Position numbers and translations under genes: made by a program. The notes beneath the pieces were generated by a model, which did no database searches, was not told the DNA's origin, and saw only the letters and a list, made by a program, of their open reading frames with translations. Positions 57,288 to 64,000 of a stretch of 64,000 bases of DNA are shown piece by piece. The stretch spans positions 1 to 64,000 of the forward strand of contig JAEURZ010000009.1 of the NCBI GenBank assembly GCA_016788905.1. The letters run 5' to 3'. Position 1 is the first letter of the stretch; the number at the start of each line of letters is the position of its first letter. Source of the DNA: Elusimicrobiota bacterium. GTDB lineage: Bacteria > Elusimicrobiota > Elusimicrobia > FEN-1173.

Positions 57288-57572
57288 GTGCACGTTTCGC
57301 GGCAAATTCTTCCCCTGGTGGCGATGGTGGGCGGCGGGTTGTTCGGTGTTTTATCGCTCTCCGCGTGGCTTCATGTGCAGTCGGTCCGTCTTTCCTATCG
57401 GGCCCAATCGATCCGGCAGGAATTGGACCAATTGGACCGCCGCGAACAAGCCGAACGCCGTCGATTGGAGACGGCCCTTTCCCTTTCCCGGTTGGACGCC
57501 ACGGCTCGCGCGCGAGGAAACCTTTTCCTTCCTCGGCCGGACCAGATCCGCCTTCTTCCCGAAACAACCTGA
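57288..57572 (+). CDS. ftsL: FtsL-like cell division protein
   Basis: A 94-residue single-pass protein in the ftsL position between rsmH and ftsI. One transmembrane helix (about 6-30) is followed by a coiled-coil helix (RQELDQLDRREQAERRRLETAL) and a short tail. FtsL sequences are poorly conserved, so the name rests on position, topology and length. I chose GTG 57288, preceded by GGAGGA; a longer open frame back to 57153 has no ribosome-binding site. The 131 bases before it hold nothing else I recognise. Confidence 0.7.
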   Translation: MHVSRQILPLVAMVGGGLFGVLSLSAWLHVQSVRLSYRAQSIRQELDQLDRREQAERRRLETALSLSRLDATARARGNLFLPRPDQIRLLPETT

Positions 57573-57574
57573 AC

Positions 57575-59287
57575 ATGCGAACACGCTTTCGCCTGGTGGC
57601 TGGGCTTCTTATCGCGGGGTTCCTCGTGGTGGGGGCCCGGTTGGGTTATCTGCAAATTTGGCGGCACGAGGACCTTGCTCTTCGTGCAAACGATCAGGCC
57701 GGTCGTTGGGTCCGCGACGCACCGCGGCGCGCCCTGATCCGAGACCGGAACGGTGACGTTCTCGCGGATTCCGTTCGGGTGGCCTCGTGTTACGCCGATC
57801 CGACCCTGTTGCCTCGCCCCTCCTCTATCGCGCAACGTTTGGCGGGCCCTTTACGGATGCCGGTGGGGGAAATCACTGAACGGATTCGCCGCGCGCCCGG
57901 GTCTTTTGTGTGGTTGAAGAGGCGTTTGAGCGCCGAGGAGGCCCGCGCGGTGGAAAAGGAAAATCTTCGGGGAATCGGGTTGCAATGGGAATACCGACGT
58001 TTTTATCCTAACGGAGACCTGGCGGGACCTCTCCTGGGCCTTGTGGGGGAAGACGGCCGGGGACTTTCGGGGTTGGAATACGCCTTTAATAAAGAGCTGG
58101 TGGATCAACGCCCTCCGCTCCGAGCACTCCGGGACGGACGGGGACGGCGATTAACCTTAGATGTTTTGCGCCAGAGGACCCCCGCGGGGGGGCTCCGTCT
58201 TTCCATTGATCGAAAAATTCAATTCATAGCGGAGCGAGAATTGGATTGGAGCATTCGGCGCTCCAAGGCCAAGGGCGGAATCGTGGTTGTCCAGGATCCC
58301 TGGACAGGCGAAATATTGGCTTTAGTGGGACGCCCGGCCCTTTCGTTGGGTCGCGGGGAAGCTTTGTCCCCGGACGAATTAATGGTGCGGGCGGTGCAGT
58401 GGTCCTTTGAGCCGGGATCCACTTTTAAAGTGGTCACCGCGGCGGCGGCCTTGGAAAATCAATTGGCTCAGCCCAGTGACCTCTTGGATTGCGAAAAGGG
58501 GAAATGGAAGATTTCGGGTGTTTGGATCAGTGATCATGAGCCTCAAAAAGTAATTAGCTTCTCGCGGGCCATGGAGGTATCCTCTAACATCGGGTTGGCG
58601 AAAATCGGTCTTCGGGTGGGGAAAGAAAAGTTTTATGATGTGATCCGGTCCTTTGGGTTTGGGGCCCGCACGGGATTGGATTTGCCGGGAGAAGCGGTGG
58701 GGCTCCTCCGTCCCCCGAATCAATGGAGCGGGGTTTCCCTCCCGGTGATTTCGTTTGGGCAGGAAATAGGGGTGACCGCTCTCCAATTGGCTTGCGCATA
58801 CAGCGCCATCGCCAATGGGGGGCGATTGATCGAGCCCCGGATTACTATGGACGCGGATTGGCCGTCCGGTAAAACCTCCCGATGGGCCTCGTCCAGCGAA
58901 ATTCGTCGGGTTATTTCTCCGGAAACGGCGAAAACGGTGACGACCATGATGGAGGGGGTTGTCCTTCGTGGGACCGGAGAGAATGCCTCGGTTCCCGGGT
59001 GGTCCGTAGCTGGAAAAACAGGAACGGCGCAGAAAATTGATCCTCGCACCCGGGCATACTCTCCCGATAAATTTGTGGCGTCTTTTTGTGGGTTTGTTCC
59101 CGCGCGCAATCCCCGGTTGACCCTTGTGGTTATTGTGGATGAGCCCAAAGGCGTTTCCTGGGGAGGGTACAACGCGGGCCCCGTTTTCAAAAACATCGCG
59201 TGGCAAACCCTGTCCTTGATGGGCGTCCCCACCGATGACGTTCCCCGTCTGGTGGATAAAAAAAACAAGGGAGATCCGAAGACGTGA
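57575..59287 (+). CDS. ftsI: Peptidoglycan transpeptidase FtsI (PBP3)
   Basis: A class B penicillin-binding protein of 570 residues for septal wall cross-linking. An N-terminal membrane anchor (about 6-26), the dimerisation region (RRALIRDRNGDVLADS), then the transpeptidase: S282 in EPGSTFKVVTAAA, the SSN motif in EVSSNIGLAKI and KTG in AGKTGTAQK. ATG 57575 is 2 bases after ftsL. No extra PASTA domain is present, unlike Gram-positive homologues. murE overlaps its end (GTGA). Confidence 0.93.
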   Translation: MRTRFRLVAGLLIAGFLVVGARLGYLQIWRHEDLALRANDQAGRWVRDAPRRALIRDRNGDVLADSVRVASCYADPTLLPRPSSIAQRLAGPLRMPVGEITERIRRAPGSFVWLKRRLSAEEARAVEKENLRGIGLQWEYRRFYPNGDLAGPLLGLVGEDGRGLSGLEYAFNKELVDQRPPLRALRDGRGRRLTLDVLRQRTPAGGLRLSIDRKIQFIAERELDWSIRRSKAKGGIVVVQDPWTGEILALVGRPALSLGRGEALSPDELMVRAVQWSFEPGSTFKVVTAAAALENQLAQPSDLLDCEKGKWKISGVWISDHEPQKVISFSRAMEVSSNIGLAKIGLRVGKEKFYDVIRSFGFGARTGLDLPGEAVGLLRPPNQWSGVSLPVISFGQEIGVTALQLACAYSAIANGGRLIEPRITMDADWPSGKTSRWASSSEIRRVISPETAKTVTTMMEGVVLRGTGENASVPGWSVAGKTGTAQKIDPRTRAYSPDKFVASFCGFVPARNPRLTLVVIVDEPKGVSWGGYNAGPVFKNIAWQTLSLMGVPTDDVPRLVDKKNKGDPKT

Positions 59288-60783
59288 AACTTTTGGGCGA
59301 TTTATTGGAAAGTGTGGTCCCTTCACTGGGGTCCCCCGCGAAGGACGTTCCCATCCGGGGCCTCGCGGTGGATTCCCGCGCGGTCAAACCCGGGGACCTC
59401 TTTGTGGCGATTCGGGGAATTCATCAGGATGGCCACGACCACGCCGCGTCGGTTCTCCGGGCGGGGGCAGCGGCCATTTTGGCTGAACGACCGTTGGCGG
59501 TCCCGGTGCCCGTCGTCTTGGTGGGTTCAACAGCGGCCTCCCTTTCGGGAATCGCCGCACGATTCTTTGATCATCCCTCCCGATTCATGGACGTGGTGGG
59601 CGTGACGGGAACCAATGGCAAGACCACGCTGACCTACCTGTTGGAAAACGTGTGGCGTCTGGAAAGAATTTCCGGTGGAGTGATGGGGACCATCGATTAC
59701 CGGTGGGCCAACCGCGTGGAGAAGGCCCCCAACACCACGCCTCACGCTCTGGATGTTCAACGGTTGTTGGCGGCCATGCGGGAGGACGGGGTCAAACGTG
59801 TGGCCATGGAGGTGTCCAGTCACGCCCTCGCTTTGGGTCGTGTGGACGATGTGCATTTTTCGGTGGGTTTGTTCACCAACTTGACCCAGGACCATTTGGA
59901 TTTCCATAAAACCATGGAAGAGTATTTCTCAGCGAAAGCCCTTCTCTTTGAGCGGCTGGAAAAATCGGCACGGCTCGTTCGGCGGGCAATTCTCAACCGG
60001 GACGATCCTTGGGCCCCGCGGTTTTTGGAAAAAATCAAAACCCCCCTTTGGACCTACGGGTTGGACGGGGACGCGGATTTTCGTGCGGAGCGGCTGGTGC
60101 TTTCCGCGGACGGGTGTCGCTTTCACGCGGTCACGCCGTTGGGGAACCGGGATGTGTCCCTCACCCTGGTGGGACGGCACAACGTGTACAATGCTCTCGG
60201 GGCCATGGCCGCCGCCATGGCTTTAGGAACATCGTTGGAGGACGCGGTTTCCGGTGTCGAAGGATTAGCGGGTGTTCCAGGACGGTTGGAACGGGTGACG
60301 GAGCATCCGGCGGGGTGCACGGAGCCGTCCTCGTTCCCTTTTCGGGTTTTCGTGGACTACGCTCACACGGATGACGCCCTTCGCAATGTGTTGGAAACGG
60401 TGCGACCCCTGACCCAGGGGCGCGTGTTGGTCCTTTTCGGGTGCGGGGGCGATCGGGACAAAACGAAGCGGCCCCGCATGGGTGAAATGGCGGCCCGTTT
60501 GGCCGACCACGTGATCGTCACTTCGGACAATCCCCGTTCCGAAGACCCGGCCGTCATTGTTCAAGAAGTGGTGGCCGGCGTCCGCCGTGTTCCGTCCCGT
60601 TCCTTTGACGTGATCGTGGATCGAAAAGAGGCCATCGCGCGTTCGATTGAAATGGCAAAAGAAGGTGACGTGTTGCTCTTGGCTGGAAAGGGGCATGAAA
60701 CGTACCAGATATTAAAAGATCACACCGTGGATTTTGACGAACGGGAAATCGTTCGGCATTTCTTGCGGTGTCGGGAGCGTTGA
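59284..60783 (+). CDS. murE: UDP-MurNAc-tripeptide ligase MurE (meso-DAP type)
   Basis: MurE adds the third stem residue to UDP-MurNAc-L-Ala-D-Glu. The 499-residue protein has the ATP loop VTGTNGKTTLTYLLE, NTTPHALDVQRLL, MEVSSHALALGRVD and FVDYAHTDDAL. The DNPRSEDP motif is that of meso-diaminopimelate ligases rather than lysine ones, so this organism's peptidoglycan likely contains DAP. The GTG start overlaps the ftsI stop. Confidence 0.96.
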   Translation: MKLLGDLLESVVPSLGSPAKDVPIRGLAVDSRAVKPGDLFVAIRGIHQDGHDHAASVLRAGAAAILAERPLAVPVPVVLVGSTAASLSGIAARFFDHPSRFMDVVGVTGTNGKTTLTYLLENVWRLERISGGVMGTIDYRWANRVEKAPNTTPHALDVQRLLAAMREDGVKRVAMEVSSHALALGRVDDVHFSVGLFTNLTQDHLDFHKTMEEYFSAKALLFERLEKSARLVRRAILNRDDPWAPRFLEKIKTPLWTYGLDGDADFRAERLVLSADGCRFHAVTPLGNRDVSLTLVGRHNVYNALGAMAAAMALGTSLEDAVSGVEGLAGVPGRLERVTEHPAGCTEPSSFPFRVFVDYAHTDDALRNVLETVRPLTQGRVLVLFGCGGDRDKTKRPRMGEMAARLADHVIVTSDNPRSEDPAVIVQEVVAGVRRVPSRSFDVIVDRKEAIARSIEMAKEGDVLLLAGKGHETYQILKDHTVDFDEREIVRHFLRCRER

Positions 60784-60784
60784 G

Positions 60785-62161
60785 ATGGCCGCCTTGCCCA
60801 CGTCCTGGGACGACGTGGCCCTCCTGACAGGAGGGCAGCGAGTCACAGCGTGTTCCGTTTCTCCTGTTCGAGTGGTTTTGGATTCTCGGGGGGTTCAGAA
60901 AGGGGATTTATTCGTGGCGTTAAAAGGCGAGCGGGTGGACGGTCACGATTTCTTAAAAGACGTGGTGGCCCGGGGGGCGGCGGGGGCTCTGGTGAGCCGG
61001 GCGGTTGAGGGGCTTCCGAGCGGTTTTGGTTTGATTCGGGTGGAGGATCCCCTCGCGGGTTTGCAACGGTGGGCGCGGGTCCATCGTGAAAAAATGAAAA
61101 CCCGTGTGATCGGGATCACGGGATCGAACGGAAAGACGACCACGAAAGAAATGTTGGCCCACCTCTTGCGGGGGATCGGCCGGAACGTTTTTGCCACGCG
61201 AGGAAACTTGAACAGTCAATGGGGATTGCCGCTCATGCTCTTGGAATTGGATCTCTCCCATTCTCACGCCGTCATCGAAATGGGGGCTTCAGCGCGGGGG
61301 GACATCGCCCGCTTGGCGGCCCTGGCCCAGCCGAATGTGGCGGTGATCACGGGGATCGGGCGGGCCCATCTGGAAACGTTTGGTTCTTTGGAAGGGGTGT
61401 TGAACGCCAAGTGGGAACTGGTGGAGGCGTTGGGTAAAGACGGCATTGCTTTTTTGAACGCGGATGATCCATTCCTCATGAATCGACGGAAACAAGCCCG
61501 TTGTTCGGTGGTGACGTTTGGCCTTTCCGCTGGGGCGGACGTGCGGGCGGAACATGTTCGGCAGGATCCCCAGATCGCGTTCGATGTGGTGGTGGGCTCC
61601 TCCCGTCGACCGGTTCGCTTGCCAGTCCCTGGATTGTTTAATGTGACCAACGCGCTCGCGGCGGCGGCGGTTGCCCTGTGGGAACGGGGACTTCTTCCGG
61701 AAGTGGCCACCCATTTGGCCGGTTTTTCTCCCCCGCCCCAACGGATGCAAACCCGCCGTCGGCCGGACGGGTCCCTGTTTCTTGTCGATGCCTACAACGC
61801 CAATCCGGATTCCATGGCGGCCAGTCTTACCAGTTTTGCCCAGGCGTTTCCTCAACGGTCCAAAATGGCGGTGGTGGGAAGTATGCTGGAGTTGGGATCT
61901 GTGGCGGAAGAGGAACATCGGGAGTTGGGCCGGGTCTTAGCAACGTTGCCCCTGGAACGAATCTATTTTGTTGGTCCTGAAGGGGAGTTCGTGCGGGCGG
62001 GGTTTCGGGATTCCGGTGGGAAAGGAATTTTTCAATGGGGCGAAGATCGGGAAAAAATTCGTCAGGAAATCGCGTCCTGGATCACGCCCAACAGTGCCTT
62101 CCTTTTTAAAGCTTCACGGGGTGTCCGATTGGAAGACATCTACGACCCGTTCTTGACGTAG
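60785..62161 (+). CDS. murF: UDP-MurNAc-tripeptide-D-Ala-D-Ala ligase MurF
   Basis: MurF attaches D-Ala-D-Ala to complete the UDP-MurNAc-pentapeptide. The 458-residue protein has DSRGVQKGDLFVALKGERVDGHDF, the P-loop ITGSNGKTTTKEMLAHLL, NLNSQWGLPLML, MGASARGDIARLA and the C-terminal VDAYNANPDSMAASL. Start ATG 60785 follows the murE stop by one base. mraY follows after a GGAGGAGA site. Confidence 0.96.
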   Translation: MAALPTSWDDVALLTGGQRVTACSVSPVRVVLDSRGVQKGDLFVALKGERVDGHDFLKDVVARGAAGALVSRAVEGLPSGFGLIRVEDPLAGLQRWARVHREKMKTRVIGITGSNGKTTTKEMLAHLLRGIGRNVFATRGNLNSQWGLPLMLLELDLSHSHAVIEMGASARGDIARLAALAQPNVAVITGIGRAHLETFGSLEGVLNAKWELVEALGKDGIAFLNADDPFLMNRRKQARCSVVTFGLSAGADVRAEHVRQDPQIAFDVVVGSSRRPVRLPVPGLFNVTNALAAAAVALWERGLLPEVATHLAGFSPPPQRMQTRRRPDGSLFLVDAYNANPDSMAASLTSFAQAFPQRSKMAVVGSMLELGSVAEEEHRELGRVLATLPLERIYFVGPEGEFVRAGFRDSGGKGIFQWGEDREKIRQEIASWITPNSAFLFKASRGVRLEDIYDPFLT

Positions 62162-62173
62162 GAGGAGAATCGC

Positions 62174-63262
62174 GTGCTCTACTATTTGTCGGTGGTGCGG
62201 GACCTGTATTCCCCGCTCAACGTGTTTCAATACATTACCTTCCGTGCGGGGGGCGCTTTTTTGACCGCGCTGGTTCTCTGTCTGGTGTTTGGCGATCCGT
62301 TCATTCGGTTTATTCGGCGTTTGAAAATGGAACAGTTCATTCGAGAATATGGGCCCCAGACCCACTTAAAAAAAGCCGGAACCCCCACCATGGGGGGGCT
62401 CCTCATTGTGGGCGCCCTCTTGGTTTCGACGCTCCTTTGGGCTCCGTGGGACAACCGTTTTATTTGGATGGCTGTGGGAAGTTCCCTCTATTTGGGGGCC
62501 ATCGGATTTATTGATGATTACCGAAAGTGGTTGAAGAAACACCCCGCGGGAGGACTATCGGCTCGTGTGAAAATGGGCGGGCAAATCCTTTTGGGCTTGG
62601 GGGTGGGAACCTATTTCTTCTTCGACCCTCCCAACCTGGCGTTCGCCACGCGTGTGTTTGTCCCGTATGTCAAGGACGTTCACCTTTACCTGGGGGGACT
62701 GTCCGTGGCGTTGGCGCTCCTGGTCATCGTTGGCGCGTCGAATGCGGTCAATCTCACGGATGGGTTGGATGGTCTTGCGCCGGGGACCTTGGTGGTCAGC
62801 GCCTTGACTTTTGGCGTCTTTGCTTATTTAGCGGGAAACGCGAAACTGGCCGATTACCTTCGTTTGGTTTACGTGCCGGGTGCGGGGGAATTGACGGTTT
62901 TCTTGGCCGCCATGGGCGGCGCCTGTTTGGGGTTTTTGTGGTTTAACGCCCATCCCGCTGAAATATTCATGGGGGACACGGGGTCCCTTCCTTTGGGGGG
63001 GGTGTTGGGGGTCGTGGCCCTTTGTGTGAAACAAGAACTGATCCTTGTTGTGGTGGGGGGAATTTTCGTGGTCGAGGCCCTCTCGGTCATGCTCCAAGTG
63101 GGTTCCGTTCGGTTGCGTCAGGGGCGGCGCATCTTTCGGATGGCGCCGCTGCACCACCATTTCGAGGTGGGCGGTTTGGCCGAAACCAAAGTGACCATTC
63201 GTTTCTGGATTGTGGCTATCGTCTTGGCGTTGGTCGCTCTGACGTCCCTTAAAATTCGGTGA
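62174..63262 (+). CDS. mraY: Phospho-MurNAc-pentapeptide transferase MraY
   Basis: MraY transfers phospho-MurNAc-pentapeptide to undecaprenyl phosphate, forming lipid I in the inner membrane. The 362-residue protein has about ten transmembrane segments and the family motifs THLKKAGTPTMGGLLI, GFIDDYRKW, NAVNLTDGLDGLAPG, FLWFNAHPAEIFMGDTGSL and MAPLHHHFEVGG. The GTG start has GGAGGAGA 6 bases upstream, 12 bases after murF. Confidence 0.97.
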   Translation: MLYYLSVVRDLYSPLNVFQYITFRAGGAFLTALVLCLVFGDPFIRFIRRLKMEQFIREYGPQTHLKKAGTPTMGGLLIVGALLVSTLLWAPWDNRFIWMAVGSSLYLGAIGFIDDYRKWLKKHPAGGLSARVKMGGQILLGLGVGTYFFFDPPNLAFATRVFVPYVKDVHLYLGGLSVALALLVIVGASNAVNLTDGLDGLAPGTLVVSALTFGVFAYLAGNAKLADYLRLVYVPGAGELTVFLAAMGGACLGFLWFNAHPAEIFMGDTGSLPLGGVLGVVALCVKQELILVVVGGIFVVEALSVMLQVGSVRLRQGRRIFRMAPLHHHFEVGGLAETKVTIRFWIVAIVLALVALTSLKIR

Positions 63263-64000
63263 CCGTTTCCATCGAAAATAATCTCCGGGTGCGGGAATGG
63301 TTTCGGGACCGCCGGATCTTAATCTTGGGCCTCGGGAAATCCGGTGTGGCCGCTGCGGGCCTCTTGAAGCGATTGGGAGCGCGGGTGGCTGTGTCGGAGA
63401 AAAGAACGCTGAAGGACGTCCGTCCCTGGATTCGATCTCTTCCCTCAGGGGTTTCGGTGGAGACCGGATCCCATGGATTTTTGTCCCGGGCGTGGGATCG
63501 GGTGGTGGTGAGTCCCGGTGTTCCGAATTCGCTTTGGCGGCCTCTCCAGGCCCGGGGCGTTCCGGTGTGGGGCGAATTGGAGTTGGGTTACCGGGTCCTT
63601 TCTTTGGCGGGGCGCTGGCCCCGTTGTTCCGCGGCGATTACCGGCACGAACGGGAAGACCACCACGACGGCGCTCTTGGGGGCCATTTTTCGGGCGTCCG
63701 GACGCTTAACGGTGGAGGCGGGAAATATCGGCGTGCCCCTCTGTTCCATTCTCAATAAATTAACATCTGAAAGCGCGTTGGTTCTTGAAGTTTCCAGCTA
63801 TCAGCTGGAAACCACGGAGGCTTTTCGCCCTTCCGTGGGCGCGGTGTTGAATGTGACACCGGACCACCTGGCGCGCCACGGAACTTTAGAGGTTTACGCC
63901 GAAACAAAATTTCGCCTGTTTCAGGCGCAAGGGATCCAGGACGTGGCGGTGCTGAATAAACGAGACCCCTCCTGCCGAAGGCTCGCGTCCCGGGTCCCGG
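63259..64000 (+). CDS. murD: UDP-MurNAc-L-Ala-D-Glu ligase MurD (partial)
   Basis: MurD adds D-glutamate to UDP-MurNAc-L-alanine. Only the first 247 codons are in the window; the frame is open to the edge. Visible motifs are ILILGLGKSGVAAAGLL at the N-terminus, VVVSPGVP, the P-loop AITGTNGKTTTTALLG, AGNIGVPL, EVSSYQLET and LNVTPDHLARHG. The GTG start overlaps the mraY stop (GTGA). The following dcw genes lie outside the window. Confidence 0.95.
   Translation, partial: MTVSIENNLRVREWFRDRRILILGLGKSGVAAAGLLKRLGARVAVSEKRTLKDVRPWIRSLPSGVSVETGSHGFLSRAWDRVVVSPGVPNSLWRPLQARGVPVWGELELGYRVLSLAGRWPRCSAAITGTNGKTTTTALLGAIFRASGRLTVEAGNIGVPLCSILNKLTSESALVLEVSSYQLETTEAFRPSVGAVLNVTPDHLARHGTLEVYAETKFRLFQAQGIQDVAVLNKRDPSCRRLASRVP

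Overview
This 64 kb window is chromosomal housekeeping DNA from a G+C-rich, Gram-negative-type bacterium, densely packed and arranged in long runs whose genes overlap by 1-8 bases. MurE carries the DNPR motif of meso-diaminopimelate ligases, GlyRS is the two-subunit (glyQ/glyS) type, the thymidylate synthase is a long two-domain ThyX-like protein, and pilin-like proteins carry large extracellular domains. The set fits an uncultured deep-branching phylum (Elusimicrobiota-like is my best guess, from style rather than any search). I see no plasmid, phage, IS element or CRISPR array.

Layout. 1-750: a left-edge fragment with REP-like palindromes, then tRNA-Ser(GGA). 754-3518 (minus): rpsP-khpA-trmD-rplS-rnhB-yraN, a translation operon without rimM, whose promoter is back to back with that of thyX. 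3670-11329 (plus): thyX, a REP-like element, purA-carA and carB, with a terminator-like hairpin between carA and carB. 11385-15946 (minus): dnaX-recR, two response regulators and a soluble PhoR-like kinase. 16011-17704 (minus): class II photolyase and a DUF486 membrane protein, divergent from a LysR regulator that overlaps gltB. 17825-28635 (plus): LysR-gltB-gltD-GAF histidine kinase-TldD protease-PD-(D/E)XK nuclease, almost all start-stop overlapped. 28624-33697 (minus): a very large pilin-like protein, a small pseudopilin and a cNMP-binding patatin phospholipase; a PilX-like gene (33808-35142) diverges from them.

35188-48538 (plus): hisS-aspS-phoH-HD hydrolase-ybeY-two CNNM/CBS transporters-mgtE-recO-glyQ-glyS-small membrane protein, mostly translationally coupled; it mixes tRNA charging, rRNA maturation, Mg2+ transport and repair. 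48655-55614: LysM protein, TPR protein, dprA, topA, Xer recombinase and an unrecognised UBA-like protein. 55690-64000: the dcw cluster, opening with a sigma70-like promoter and a 10-bp-periodic GTGG array that looks like a MraZ operator, then mraZ-rsmH-ftsL-ftsI-murE-murF-mraY-murD (cut by the window edge).

Most genes are recognisable families. The less ordinary parts are the kinase/TldD/nuclease run behind gltBD, the pilin-like proteins with lamin-tail and Ig-like modules, the patatin with a MinD-like middle region, the carA/carB attenuator-like element, and the lone unknown gene ahead of the dcw cluster. None is proven to be a new system; all functional statements rest on motif recognition by eye.
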